A stretch of 32,876 nucleotides of DNA from Bacteroidales bacterium (GTDB lineage Bacteria > Bacteroidota > Bacteroidia > Bacteroidales > JAADJA01): contig JAGQVF010000049.1 of NCBI GenBank assembly GCA_020438135.1, positions 4,268 through 37,143 of the forward strand. Reading direction: 5' to 3'. Position numbers and translations under genes: made by a program. Numbering within the stretch: position 1 is the first letter of the stretch; every line of letters begins with the position of its first letter. Below are positions 1 through 8,208 of this stretch, one piece after another. The notes below the pieces were generated by a model. The model was not told the DNA's origin. It searched no databases and saw only the letters and a program-made list of their open reading frames with translations.

Positions 1-852
1 GGGCTGATCCGGGAAATTAAAAAAGAACATCAAACACTTGAAAAACTGGTTGAAGAACATCAGTTTGATGCTGTGATCTCCGACAACCGTTACGGGGCCT
101 ACTCTGAAAATGTGCCTTCGGTATTTATGACACATCAATTGTTTATTCGCACCCCTGCACATATAAAAGTGATGGAGCCCGTGCTCTTCAGGATGAACCA
201 TCATTATATCTCCAGGTTCCGCGAATGCTGGATCCCCGATCTTCCCGGAAAAGAGAATTTATCCGGTGAACTTTCTCATAAAAAAGCAGTTCCGGCAAAT
301 TATCATTTTATCGGACCTTTATCTCGCTTTAGAGGGTTGAGCAAAGAAATACACGATATAAAATACGACCTGCTCGCCCTTATATCCGGTCCGGAACCTC
401 AGCGGAGCATCTTCGAAGAAAAAATTCTCAGGGATTTGGAAAAGAGTTCGATTAAAGCTGCTATCCTGAGTGGAAAACCGGAATCGATGAATCACAGGCG
501 GCTTAATGAAAACATAGAAATCTTCTCGCACCTCGGTACAAAGGAACTTTTTGCATTAATTAATGAAAGCAAACTGATCGTTTCACGGCCCGGCTATTCT
601 ACTTTGATGGACCTGATGTCGGTAGGGGCAAAGGCGGTTTTTGTTCCCACTCCAGGTCAAACAGAACAGGAATACCTTGCAGAAAAAATGAAGTCAGAAG
701 GAATTTTTGGTTTTTTATCTCAAAGGGAATTTAGCCTAAAAAAAGCATTTGAAATTGCATCGGGATTTGAGGGTGGTACAATCAAAACAACAGAAACGGA
801 TCTCAAAAGTCGAATAAGCATATTTCTTAGGAACATTTCTAAATCGAAATAG
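1..852 (+). CDS. MurG-like glycosyltransferase (5'-truncated by window)
   Basis: The frame is open from base 1, so the gene starts upstream and about 283 residues of its C-terminal part are visible; the GTG at 73 is an internal valine, not a start. The segment FDAVISDNRYG followed by NVPSVFMTHQL and, later, SRPGYSTLMDLMSVGAKAV with PTPGQTEQEYLAE is the donor-binding C-terminal lobe of GT28/MurG-type transferases (a glycine-rich turn, then an E/Q pair that contacts the nucleotide sugar). In Bacteroidota such proteins are usually annotated only as glycosyltransferase; they are related to UDP-GlcNAc-using MurG but are not MurG itself. It is cytoplasmic or peripheral at the membrane. The acceptor is unknown. 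The stop is followed immediately by a 9-bp tandem repeat array and then lgt. Confidence 0.8.
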   Translation, partial: GLIREIKKEHQTLEKLVEEHQFDAVISDNRYGAYSENVPSVFMTHQLFIRTPAHIKVMEPVLFRMNHHYISRFRECWIPDLPGKENLSGELSHKKAVPANYHFIGPLSRFRGLSKEIHDIKYDLLALISGPEPQRSIFEEKILRDLEKSSIKAAILSGKPESMNHRRLNENIEIFSHLGTKELFALINESKLIVSRPGYSTLMDLMSVGAKAVFVPTPGQTEQEYLAEKMKSEGIFGFLSQREFSLKKAFEIASGFEGGTIKTTETDLKSRISIFLRNISKSK

Positions 853-858
853 ATTTTT

Positions 859-930
859 CCAGTCAATCCGGCCAATCCGGCCAAACCAGCCAAATTAGTC
901 AATCCAGTCAATCCAGTCAATCAATTCAAT
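859..930. repeat. Eight degenerate 9-bp tandem repeats
   Basis: Eight consecutive 9-base units of the type CCAGTCAAT / CCGGCCAAT / CCAGCCAAA run from 859 to 930, with only a few substitutions between units. They fill the gap between the glycosyltransferase stop and the lgt -7 box, which begins 5 bases after the array, so the usual -33 region of the lgt promoter lies inside the array. A second 9-bp array with a different unit is found at 20564-20617. Confidence 0.85.
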
Positions 931-934
931 TTCC

Positions 935-942
935 TATATTTG
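935..942 (+). promoter_or_regulatory. -7 box of lgt promoter
   Basis: TATATTTG matches the Bacteroidota TAnnTTTG -7 consensus and lies 20 bases before the lgt ATG, implying a short leader. No TTTG is found at the expected -33 position, which falls in the tandem repeats. Confidence 0.6.
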
Positions 943-962
943 CCGCGTTCAAATCAAAAACT

Positions 963-1748
963 ATGTTTCTAAGCGCAATTGTCTGGAATGTTGACCCTGA
1001 GATCTTCAGGATCGGGAGTTTTGCCGTTCGATGGTACGGTCTGTTGTTTGCCCTGGGTTTTGTATTTGGTTACATCATCATGGGGCGTATTTTCAAGAAG
1101 GAGCACATTCCTCCGAAAATGCTCGATACCCTAACAACTTATATGGTTGTGGGAACTGTGGTTGGTGCAAGGCTCGGTCATTGCCTTTTTTATGAGCCGG
1201 AATTCTATCTTTCGCATCCCCTCAAAATTTTAATGATCTGGGAAGGAGGTCTGGCCAGTCATGGGGCTGCCATTGGTATTTTGCTTGCGTTGTATTTTTT
1301 TACCAAAAAATCGAAAAAATCATACCTGTGGATCGTTGACCGGATTGTGATTGTTGTTGCACTCGCCGGCTTTTTTATCCGGACCGGTAATCTGATGAAT
1401 TCTGAAATTTACGGGGTTCAAACCGACCTTCCCTGGGGATTTATCTTTGAACGGTGGGGAGAAACGGTTCCTAAACATCCCACTCAGATTTATGAAGGAT
1501 TATCGTATTTGCTGATTTTTGTTTTTCTTTATACGCTTTATAATAAACGCTATAAAACACTGAAAGATGGTTTCTTAACCGGCTTTTTTATGTCAGTTTT
1601 GTTTGGGGTTCGTTTCCTGGTAGAGTTTATAAAAGAGCCACAGGTTGGTTTCGAAGCCGATATGATGTTAAATATGGGACAGTTGCTTAGCATCCCACTC
1701 ATCATCACAGGGATTATCTTAATGGTTTTCAGTAAGAAAAAATCCTGA
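963..1748 (+). CDS. lgt: Prolipoprotein diacylglyceryl transferase
   Basis: Lgt transfers diacylglycerol from phosphatidylglycerol to the lipobox cysteine of prolipoproteins in the inner membrane, the first step of lipoprotein maturation. The 261-residue protein has the family's usual length and about seven membrane segments. Residues known to matter in E. coli Lgt are all present: His in GGLASHG (H100), Arg and Asn in RTGNLMNSEIYG (R140, N143, G151), the HPTQIYE motif near 172, and Arg/Glu in RFLVEF (R217, E221). The Lgt signature is slightly divergent (GNLMNSE rather than GNFINGE). The ATG at 963 is preceded by a good -7 box. It converges on the DUF2723 gene with no intervening base: the two stop codons abut. 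Confidence 0.95.
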   Translation: MFLSAIVWNVDPEIFRIGSFAVRWYGLLFALGFVFGYIIMGRIFKKEHIPPKMLDTLTTYMVVGTVVGARLGHCLFYEPEFYLSHPLKILMIWEGGLASHGAAIGILLALYFFTKKSKKSYLWIVDRIVIVVALAGFFIRTGNLMNSEIYGVQTDLPWGFIFERWGETVPKHPTQIYEGLSYLLIFVFLYTLYNKRYKTLKDGFLTGFFMSVLFGVRFLVEFIKEPQVGFEADMMLNMGQLLSIPLIITGIILMVFSKKKS

Positions 1749-4700
1749 TTATTCCATCAATTGCAAATGCTGCCTGAAAGTACTGTCTACTTTTTCGTAA
1801 AAAGCATCCTGTTTATTTGATTTTGCCATCATACTGAGTTGTTGTAACACACCCAGCGCCTGGTTATAATCGGTTTCAAAGTATTTAACAAGGTCATTAT
1901 CAAGCCTGTAATAGTAGTCCAGATTTTGATCGTATATTTCAAATACTCTTTCAGCAATTGCATTGGCTTTATCCGGAGCACCTGCATCATAGTAAACCTC
2001 TATGAAAGGAATCATATACATATCAAAGGTGATTTTGCTATCCGGAAATTCTTCGAGGCATTTATCAAGTAATTCGATGGCTTTTTCGTTTTCACCTTTT
2101 TTAACCATTGCCTGCGCAGTTCGCATGAAATTTTGTTTGGGGATGATCGAATTGCGATAGCTTTCACGATCAATATACACATCCGGATCGGCCAGATTAC
2201 CCCATTGGCATTTATTCATAAACAGGTCAAAGGTTTTTTCTTCATTAACGCCTCCAACACCCGAAATGAAATTTTTGGCTTTTACAGGCATAAAACGGTA
2301 AACGAATCCTTCGAGGTGGCAATATTCATCCACATCCAATACTTTGCTCATGCTGCTTGGATTGGCGAAATAGATGGGCCTGTCCCAGTTGTTGGTTGCA
2401 ATGATATCGAGTAGCATCAGATCGTTTTTATAAAGGTAATTTTGCCGGACATTCCAAGTGATTTCATCAACAATGTTTCCGTACATGCTTTCAGGGACGG
2501 CACCTTTTCTAACGATATCAGCAGAATCAATTGAGAGTTTGAATTTTTTGGTAGGTGAGAAATTGATTTTCTCACCGCTTTGAAGCGTTAATTTCGTCCT
2601 GTCATCTTCACTTGCAATAAAATCAATAACCTGTTTGAGCTCTGTATTACCTTTGATGTTTGTATTATAAAATACAACGGCATTGTTCACTCCATTTTGA
2701 TACTGATTATGGTCAAGGGTGAAGGGCAATGGTTCTGATTCATAAGCTTTGTGCATCATTTGATGTATATACCAATGACCTGAAGCCAGCATAAAATTTA
2801 CAACCCTGACATCCGTTCTGATGCCTTCCACTTCCTGGGCATACCACAATGGGAAAGTGTCGTTATCACCATTGGTAAACAGGATGGCATTGGGTTCACA
2901 TGAATTGAGATAATTAAATGCGAAATCACGGGCAGCATATTTTCCTGAACGGTCGTGGTCGTCCCATCCTTCTTTGGCCATAATTACAGGAACCAGCAAG
3001 AGAGCTGCTACTGAAGTTACAATGGCCGCCATTTGTGGATTTATCCTTTTTTTAAGCATATCCCATATTCCCATTACACCCAGTCCAATCCAAATTGCAA
3101 AGGCATAAAAAGAACCTGCATATGCATAGTCGCGTTCACGGGGCTGATAGGGATATTGATTAAGGTAAACGATGATGGCGAGTCCGGTCATTAAAAACAA
3201 CAGTGCCACAACCCACATATCTTTTTTGTCGGTGTTGAGATGATAAAACAACCCGATCAAACCAAGCAGGAAAGGAAGCATGTAAAACTTATTTCGTGCC
3301 GGACTTTGCATGCTGTCAGGTAAATCGGTTTGTGGTCCCAGTCCAAGAATATTTTCATCAAACCAGTTAATGCCGGTCAACCAGTTTCCATGTTCTATTT
3401 CCCCCTGGCTTTCAATATCATTTTGCCGACCTGAAAAATTCCACATGAAATATCTTAAATACATATGGCCGATCTGGTAGGTGAAGAAAAACCTCAGATT
3501 TTCACCGAAAGTAGGTTTCATAAGAACTTCGGTAGAGCCGTCATCTTTCTGCACCTCAATCGGGATTCCCTTTACTTTCCCATATTGCTTGTACATCTGA
3601 ATGTGCGATTGTTTTTGATTACTCCACATTCTCGGGAAGAGGGTCATAAATCGTGAGTCGTAAACAGGTATGGTTCCTTTACGATCGTCAGTGATTACAT
3701 ATTTTCCTTTCTTAACATCTTTTACATAAATCGGGTTCCCATCTTTTACATCAACTGTTGGTGCATTGTAGTACTGGCCATAAAGTACCGGCCAATCGCC
3801 ATATTGCTCACGTGCTAAATAAGCAAGTAAACTAATGGCGTCTTCCGGACTATTTTCATCGATGGGTGGATTGGCATTACTCCGAATGATGATCATAAAA
3901 AAGGATGAATATCCGATAAGAATAAATGTGAGGGCCAGAACAATGGTGTTGAGTACAACCTTACCTCTTGTTCGTGTATAACGAAGACCCCAAACGATCA
4001 GTCCGATTAAAACAACAAAATAAAAGATGGTACCGGAGTTGAATGGTAAACCAAAAGAATTGACAAATAACAATTCGAAAACGCTGGAAAGTTTAACAAT
4101 CCATGGAATGATTCCATTCATGATCAATCCAAGAAGTATTACGGAGATTATCCCTGTAATGATAATTCCGTTTCGGGTAGGTTTATATTTTTTGAAATAA
4201 TACACGTAGGCAATTGCCGGAATAGCGAGCAGGTTTAACAAGTGTACACCTATGGATAATCCGATCAGGTAAGCGATTAAGAGCAACCATCTGTTAGAGA
4301 TTTTTTCCTCTTCACGTTCCCATTTCAGAATGGCCCAAAATACCACTGCTGTAAAAAAGGATGACATGGCATAAACCTCACCTTCAACCGCCGAAAACCA
4401 GAAAGAATCTGAAAAGGTAAAAGCCAGGGCGCCAACCGCGCCACTTCCGATGATTGCATAAATATTTCCTGTACTTAATTCCTGTTCTTGTTTCAATGCA
4501 ATTTTTCTGGCAAAATGGGTGATGGTCCAAAAGAGGAAAAGTATGGTGAAACTGCTGCTGAGTGCCGACATGATATTGATCATCAGGGCAACATGTGAAG
4601 TGTCACCAAAAGCGAAAAGTGAGAAAAATCTTCCAATCATCTGGAAAAAGGGTGCTCCCGGGGGATGACCAACCTGAAGTTTATATGCGGTAGCTATGTA

Positions 4701-4814
4701 TTCGCCACAATCCCACCAACTGGCAGTAGGTTCAACAGTAAGAAAATAGACAGTGGTAGCGATGGCAAAAACGATCCATCCTACATACCTGTTTAGTTTT
4801 TTGTATAATTCCAT
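1749..4814 (-). CDS. DUF2723/GT117 multi-pass membrane glycosyltransferase
   Basis: This protein of about 1021 residues belongs to the DUF2723 family (GT-C fold, GT117), whose human homologue TMEM260 is a protein O-mannosyltransferase; the Bacteroidota members are presumed polyprenyl-phosphate-sugar-dependent transferases acting at the periplasmic face. The N-terminal membrane helix is followed by the acidic motif WWDCGEY (D35, E38), the likely catalytic loop, and then GHPPGAP, which is typical of the family. Ten or more membrane segments follow, then soluble domains and a TPR-like C-terminus with the segment NEKAIELLDKCLEEFPDS. The frame opens with a TTG at 4826, but the ATG at 4814 is the better start because Bacteroidota rarely use TTG. 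The stop codon directly abuts that of lgt. The acceptor (glycoprotein or other) cannot be told from sequence. Confidence 0.88.
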   Translation of the reverse strand: MELYKKLNRYVGWIVFAIATTVYFLTVEPTASWWDCGEYIATAYKLQVGHPPGAPFFQMIGRFFSLFAFGDTSHVALMINIMSALSSSFTILFLFWTITHFARKIALKQEQELSTGNIYAIIGSGAVGALAFTFSDSFWFSAVEGEVYAMSSFFTAVVFWAILKWEREEEKISNRWLLLIAYLIGLSIGVHLLNLLAIPAIAYVYYFKKYKPTRNGIIITGIISVILLGLIMNGIIPWIVKLSSVFELLFVNSFGLPFNSGTIFYFVVLIGLIVWGLRYTRTRGKVVLNTIVLALTFILIGYSSFFMIIIRSNANPPIDENSPEDAISLLAYLAREQYGDWPVLYGQYYNAPTVDVKDGNPIYVKDVKKGKYVITDDRKGTIPVYDSRFMTLFPRMWSNQKQSHIQMYKQYGKVKGIPIEVQKDDGSTEVLMKPTFGENLRFFFTYQIGHMYLRYFMWNFSGRQNDIESQGEIEHGNWLTGINWFDENILGLGPQTDLPDSMQSPARNKFYMLPFLLGLIGLFYHLNTDKKDMWVVALLFLMTGLAIIVYLNQYPYQPRERDYAYAGSFYAFAIWIGLGVMGIWDMLKKRINPQMAAIVTSVAALLLVPVIMAKEGWDDHDRSGKYAARDFAFNYLNSCEPNAILFTNGDNDTFPLWYAQEVEGIRTDVRVVNFMLASGHWYIHQMMHKAYESEPLPFTLDHNQYQNGVNNAVVFYNTNIKGNTELKQVIDFIASEDDRTKLTLQSGEKINFSPTKKFKLSIDSADIVRKGAVPESMYGNIVDEITWNVRQNYLYKNDLMLLDIIATNNWDRPIYFANPSSMSKVLDVDEYCHLEGFVYRFMPVKAKNFISGVGGVNEEKTFDLFMNKCQWGNLADPDVYIDRESYRNSIIPKQNFMRTAQAMVKKGENEKAIELLDKCLEEFPDSKITFDMYMIPFIEVYYDAGAPDKANAIAERVFEIYDQNLDYYYRLDNDLVKYFETDYNQALGVLQQLSMMAKSNKQDAFYEKVDSTFRQHLQLME

Positions 4815-4841
4815 GAAGGTGAACAATTTCAGATTTGCTGG

Positions 4842-4849
4842 CGAAAATA
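4842..4849 (-). promoter_or_regulatory. Possible -7 box for DUF2723 gene
   Basis: On the minus strand TATTTTCG, one base off the TAnnTTTG consensus, lies 27 bases upstream of the ATG at 4814. No convincing -33 box was seen, so this is tentative. Confidence 0.3.
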
Positions 4850-4982
4850 CGCAAATTCACTTCAAAATCTGATATAGAAAATTGGAATTAACGAAAATTA
4901 ACTTGTAAAAAATTCATTCAGAGATCGGTAATCCCTGAAATTATTGAATGAACTCCTTTTGAAATTTTAATATTGTAGAGAT

Positions 4983-5013
4983 TTTGATTTTCAGGAAATA
5001 ATATCTACTTTTG
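4983..5013 (+). promoter_or_regulatory. Promoter of rpsF-rpsR-rplI operon
   Basis: A textbook Bacteroidota sigma-ABfr promoter: TTTG at 4983-4986, exactly 19 bases, then TACTTTTG at 5006-5013 (consensus TTTG-N19-TAnnTTTG). The predicted start near 5020 leaves a leader of about 34 bases before rpsF. Confidence 0.8.
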
Positions 5014-5053
5014 CGCTCCTTTTTAAAAATTTAATAATAACAAACAGAAAATT

Positions 5054-5401
5054 ATGAGTAATCAGTATGAAACCGTTTTCATTATGACTCCCGTTTTGTC
5101 TGAAGAACAGATGAAGGAAACGGTAAGTAAGTTCAGGGATTACCTGAAAGAAAGGGGGGCAGAGATTGTCTTTGAGGATAACTGGGGCATGCGCAAACTG
5201 GCCTACCCTATCCAGAAAAAATCAACCGGGTTTTACCATTTGATTGAGTTCAAAGCCGAAGGTGGAATTATCAGGGATTATGAAGTTGCATTCAAACGCG
5301 ACGAAAGGATCCTGAGATTTTTAACCGTTAAGCTCGATAAGCATTCAATTGCTTATAACGAGAAAAAACGTAAGAAAGCAAGTGAAGAAGTTGAATCTTA
5401 A
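5054..5401 (+). CDS. rpsF: 30S ribosomal protein S6
   Basis: S6 binds the central domain of 16S rRNA together with S18 on the platform of the small subunit. The 115-residue product has the ferredoxin-like S6 features: N-terminal [15 protein letters not shown], then [21 protein letters not shown], and [15 protein letters not shown] in the last strand. The length is normal and the C-terminal tail is basic and acidic mixed. First gene of the S6-S18-L9 operon; a 25-base gap separates it from rpsR. Unlike in many other phyla there is no ssb between rpsF and rpsR, as is usual in Bacteroidota. Confidence 0.97.
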   Translation: MSNQYETVFIMTPVLSEEQMKETVSKFRDYLKERGAEIVFEDNWGMRKLAYPIQKKSTGFYHLIEFKAEGGIIRDYEVAFKRDERILRFLTVKLDKHSIAYNEKKRKKASEEVES

Positions 5402-5426
5402 TTCTTAACCATTAAAACAGAAAATT

Positions 5427-5696
5427 ATGGCTCAATCAAATTCAGATATAAAATATCTCACCCCGATTGCGGTTGATACCAAAAGAAAAAAATATTGCCG
5501 CTTCAGGAAAAGCAGGATCAAGTACATTGATTATAAAGATGCTGATTTCCTCTTGAAGTTTGTAAACGAGCAAGGTAAACTTCTTCCGAGAAGAATTACC
5601 GGTACATCTACAAAATACCAGAAAAAAGTTGCACAGGCTGTTAAACGTGCAAGGCACCTTGCACTGATGCCTTATGTTGGTGATCTGTTAAAATAA
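5427..5696 (+). CDS. rpsR: 30S ribosomal protein S18
   Basis: S18 is the small-subunit partner of S6. The 89-residue protein carries the signature region [21 protein letters not shown], followed by [31 protein letters not shown], which is the conserved rRNA-binding core. An N-terminal extension of about 20 residues ([10 protein letters not shown]...) is typical in this phylum. The single Cys in the CRF motif means only part of a zinc-type Cys set, if any, is kept. The stop codon overlaps the Shine-Dalgarno sequence of rplI, suggesting translational coupling. Confidence 0.96.
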   Translation: MAQSNSDIKYLTPIAVDTKRKKYCRFRKSRIKYIDYKDADFLLKFVNEQGKLLPRRITGTSTKYQKKVAQAVKRARHLALMPYVGDLLK

Positions 5697-5701
5697 GGAG
5701 G
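5695..5701 (+). promoter_or_regulatory. Strong Shine-Dalgarno for rplI
   Basis: AAGGAGG overlaps the last two bases of the rpsR stop codon and ends 5 bases before the rplI ATG. Such a perfect anti-SD match is uncommon in Bacteroidota, where most genes here lack one. Confidence 0.7.
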
Positions 5702-5706
5702 TTGAT

Positions 5707-6156
5707 ATGGAAGTAATATTGAAACAAGACGTACAAAACTTAGGCTATATAAATGATATAGTGAACGTGAAAGATGGCTATGCCAGAAATTTCCTTATTC
5801 CGAATGGATTAGCAATTACAGCTACCAGGGTGAACCGTAAAATCCTGGAAGAAGATCTCAGACAGAAGTCTTTCAAAGAGGAAAAAATTAAAAAAGAAGC
5901 TGAAACTCTTGCAAAAGCACTCGAGGGCATTACTGTAAAAATTGGTGCCAAGGCTGCTGAATCGGGTAAAATTTTCGGTTCTGTGAATAACATCCAGATC
6001 GCTGATGCCATTAAAGCGCAATTTAACTATGACATCGATCGTAAAAAGATCGTAGTTGATGGTGAACACATTAAAGAGCTGGGAACCTATTCGGCAGAAA
6101 TCAGATTACACAAAGAAGTGAAAGTAAAAATCAGCTTCGAAGTGTTTGCAGAGTAG
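5707..6156 (+). CDS. rplI: 50S ribosomal protein L9
   Basis: L9 is the elongated large-subunit protein bound to 23S rRNA at the base of the L1 stalk. The 149 residues show the N-terminal RNA-binding domain with MEVILKQDVQNLGYINDIV and VKDGYARNFLIPNGLA, the long connecting helix rich in Lys and Glu (about residues 45-78), and the C-terminal domain with GKIFGSVNNIQIADAI. Length is normal. It closes the S6-S18-L9 operon and is followed 25 bases later by a strong rho-independent terminator. Confidence 0.97.
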   Translation: MEVILKQDVQNLGYINDIVNVKDGYARNFLIPNGLAITATRVNRKILEEDLRQKSFKEEKIKKEAETLAKALEGITVKIGAKAAESGKIFGSVNNIQIADAIKAQFNYDIDRKKIVVDGEHIKELGTYSAEIRLHKEVKVKISFEVFAE

Positions 6157-6181
6157 TGTATTGTTCACGATATTTATTATT

Positions 6182-6211
6182 GAAAAACCCGGCAGGATTG
6201 CCGGGTTTTTC
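6182..6211 (+). terminator. Rho-independent terminator after rplI
   Basis: A perfect 13-bp stem (6182-6194 with 6199-6211) closes over the 4-base loop GGAT. The GC-rich core CCCGGCA/TGCCGGG is flanked by A5 on the left and T5 on the right, so the hairpin could terminate in either direction. Confidence 0.9.
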
Positions 6212-6287
6212 ACTTTCAGGTCGATGTTTAGGAAGGTTGGGTTTGACACTTCAGTCAAAAAGGCTCAAAATTAAAGGACTAGTTATC

Positions 6288-6452
6288 TTAGTTTGACATG
6301 ATTACGCTACTCTTCTTTATTTCATCCCTTTTTTCAATTGTTTTTTCAAGTCTGGTTATCAAAATGATCATCATTACCAACATGGCTATGTAAATTGAGA
6401 TATACAATATTCTTGAGTGCGGATATTTTTTCTTGAAATATGTTAATCTCAT
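6288..6452 (-). CDS. Possible small single-pass membrane protein (54 aa)
   Basis: An ATG at 6452 opens a 54-residue frame with a basic N-terminus (MRLTYFKKKYPHSR), one hydrophobic segment of about 19 residues (ILYISIYIAMLVMMIILIT) and a charged amphipathic tail (RLEKTIEKRDEIKKSS). This is a believable small membrane protein layout. No clear ribosome binding site precedes it, and a different frame upstream and overlapping (QRQIQNDEKEILKMLIRV) also looks protein-like, so the locus may instead be the frameshifted remnant of one longer coiled-coil plus membrane protein. It lies downstream of, and in the same direction as, the kinase/regulator pair. Not recognised as any family. Confidence 0.3.
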   Translation of the reverse strand: MRLTYFKKKYPHSRILYISIYIAMLVMMIILITRLEKTIEKRDEIKKSSVIMSN

Positions 6453-6533
6453 TTTGAACTCGAATCAGCATTTTTAGAATCTCTTTCTCGTCATTTTGGA
6501 TTTGACGCTGTAAAAATATATCAAAAATTTGCG

Positions 6534-6584
6534 ATTTCTATCCCTGAAAACCACTAAAAAAAAAAAATAGCTGGAAACCACTAG
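6534..6584. repeat. 51-bp direct repeat, copy 1
   Basis: Identical to 8440-8490 except for one base (G instead of A at 6574). The element contains a run of 12 A and two internal copies of CTGAAAACCACTA (the second copy here reads CTGGAAACCACTA) spaced 27 bases start to start. It lies between the regulator gene and the possible small membrane protein. Confidence 0.9.
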
Positions 6585-6727
6585 TTTTTATGTAAGCAGG
6601 ATTTAAATTGTCAGATAATCAGTTAATTGAGATAAAGAGCTTTGATGAATGTAGGTTGAAACTATAAATGTTGTATATGTGAATTATTATATATGAAATG
6701 AAATTTGAAATCTGGAGATTGTTGAAA

Positions 6728-7369
6728 TTATTCATAAAAATCATTTTCGATTGCCCATCTTACCAAACCTGCTGTATTTTTTACCTGCGTTTTAACCATT
6801 AAATTGGCTCGGTGCGATTCAACAGTGTGATAGCTGATATTTAATTCAGCACTGATTTCATGGCTCGAGTTTCCTTCACAAATCAATTTCAGCACTTCTT
6901 TTTCACGAACAGTCAATTTGGGAAACAGTGGGTCAGCATCGTCGTTATTCTCATTTGGTTTAAATAGCTTATCAGAAATTCTGCCGGTAAAGTATTCACC
7001 TCCTTCATTCACTTTGTGGATAGCTTCGATGATTTCGCTTTTCGAAGCATCTTTTAGCAAATATCCAGTAGAACCATACCGGATCATTTTCTTCACAAAT
7101 CTTCTTTCATCATATTGAGAAAGTGCGATTACTTTCATTTCCGGATATTTTTTACATACCAGTCGGGTACAATCCAAACCGTTCATTTCAGGCATATAAA
7201 TATCCATTAAGATTACGTCAATTTCACCATTCAGAGAGTCGAGTTTTTCAAGCACTTCCAATCCATTGTGAGCTTCCGCAACGATTTTGATATGTTTATC
7301 ATTCCGCAATGTGGATCGGATACCATCAATAAGTAGTTGGTGATCATCAGCAATCAGTACTTTAATCAT
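6728..7369 (-). CDS. NarL/FixJ-type response regulator
   Basis: This is a 213-residue two-component response regulator. The receiver domain (1-120) has the acidic pair D8/D9, the phosphoacceptor D56 in ILMDIYMPEMNG, S84 in ALSQYD and K106 in YLLKDASK, so it is predicted to be phosphorylatable. The C-terminal LuxR-type HTH (about 146-208) contains LTVREKEVLKLICEG and the recognition helix region ISYHTVESHRANLM. It is 25 bases downstream of, and co-oriented with, the kinase-like gene, so the two are probably co-transcribed. Its targets are unknown; the repeats bracketing the pair are candidate binding sites, which is inference only. Confidence 0.9.
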   Translation of the reverse strand: MIKVLIADDHQLLIDGIRSTLRNDKHIKIVAEAHNGLEVLEKLDSLNGEIDVILMDIYMPEMNGLDCTRLVCKKYPEMKVIALSQYDERRFVKKMIRYGSTGYLLKDASKSEIIEAIHKVNEGGEYFTGRISDKLFKPNENNDDADPLFPKLTVREKEVLKLICEGNSSHEISAELNISYHTVESHRANLMVKTQVKNTAGLVRWAIENDFYE

Positions 7370-7394
7370 AAAACAAAAATACGAATCCTAATAC

Positions 7395-8093
7395 TTAATA
7401 GAAAGGAATGTGAATAAAATATGTTGTTCCCATGGTTGGTGATGTTTCGAGTTCCAGGTTCCCATTCATCGATCGAGTGCTATCGATGATATGCGACAAG
7501 CCTACCGTTTTTTGTGAAATCACTTCATTTTTATCGAATCCTTTACCATCATCTGAATATTGAAATCTCATTTTATTGCCGGTTTGAAACAGTATGATAC
7601 TGACCTCTTTTGCTCCGGAATGTTTGAAACTGTTTGTGAACAATTCGGAAATGATGTCCAAAATGGGCCCTTTTATTTTTGCAGGAATATCATCGTACGA
7701 ATTACTGATTTCAAGATTGGCATTTATGCCATATTTTTCCGAAAGGTTTTCGAAGATCTTTTGTATCTCTTTTGTTAGGCCTCCCGATGCAGATAAGTGA
7801 AGGTCAGGTTCCGAATTACTTACAGGTGGATCAATTGTCGTAACCAATGGGTCCTGATAAACATTTACGACATGCTGTGTATGAACTGAAAGCGTTAATC
7901 TTTTATTAAATAACGAATTAACAAAAAGGGAAGCGAGGATTAATAATATTGATAATCCCAGGAATAAGATTACCTGTTGATCATTGAAATTGGAAAAAAG
8001 TATTGATTCCTGAAGGGATAAAGCAATATTGAGCATGCTCATATACAGGGCAAACAAAAGGAGGATTGTTATTTTATTAATAAGGCTTATCAA
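7395..8093 (-). CDS. Membrane kinase-like HATPase protein lacking a clear phosphoacceptor His
   Basis: The 232-residue protein has two membrane segments (about 8-27 and 41-62), a linker and a C-terminal HATPase_c domain of the NarX/DegS/LytS style: N-box ELFTNSFKHSG (150-160), G1 box DDGKGFD (181-187) and GLSHI (198-202). Between the second helix and the ATPase domain the usual HisKA_3 dimerisation helix with an ELHD-type histidine is not recognisable; only about 40 residues of linker are present. It may therefore be a regulator or phosphatase partner rather than a true kinase. The frame starts at TTG 8093; the first ATG (codon 18) would remove most of the first membrane helix, so TTG is kept with reservation. 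Confidence 0.75.
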   Translation of the reverse strand: MISLINKITILLLFALYMSMLNIALSLQESILFSNFNDQQVILFLGLSILLILASLFVNSLFNKRLTLSVHTQHVVNVYQDPLVTTIDPPVSNSEPDLHLSASGGLTKEIQKIFENLSEKYGINANLEISNSYDDIPAKIKGPILDIISELFTNSFKHSGAKEVSIILFQTGNKMRFQYSDDGKGFDKNEVISQKTVGLSHIIDSTRSMNGNLELETSPTMGTTYFIHIPFY

Positions 8094-8208
8094 AACAATG
8101 TAATATTTAAATTATCCTATACTGTTTTTCATGGATTTATATGGTTAAATAAGTTTTTCATACGTTGATTTATCATACAAAAACCTAATTGTTGGGATGG
8201 ATTTTGGT

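Larger units (their letters stand above)
6212..6727. other. AT-rich gap between L9 terminator and response regulator
   Basis: This 516-base stretch has no recognisable conserved gene. It holds one copy of the 51-bp direct repeat (6534-6584) and, on the minus strand, a possible 54-codon membrane protein (6288-6452) overlapped by a second short open frame rich in coiled-coil-like residues (ending near 6329). No tRNA or riboswitch-like fold was recognised. Confidence 0.6.

Noticed and set aside
720..920. Minus-strand open frame with a leucine-glycine repeat peptide (LTGLTNLAGLAGL)
   Set aside because: The repeats in it are simply the translation of the 9-bp DNA tandem array, and the rest overlaps the glycosyltransferase gene antisense.
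859..930. Short regular repeats considered as a CRISPR array
   Set aside because: The units are 9 bp, contiguous and without spacers.
7409..7417. TGTGAATAA DnaA-box match inside the kinase gene
   Set aside because: A single match within coding sequence is expected by chance at this consensus length.
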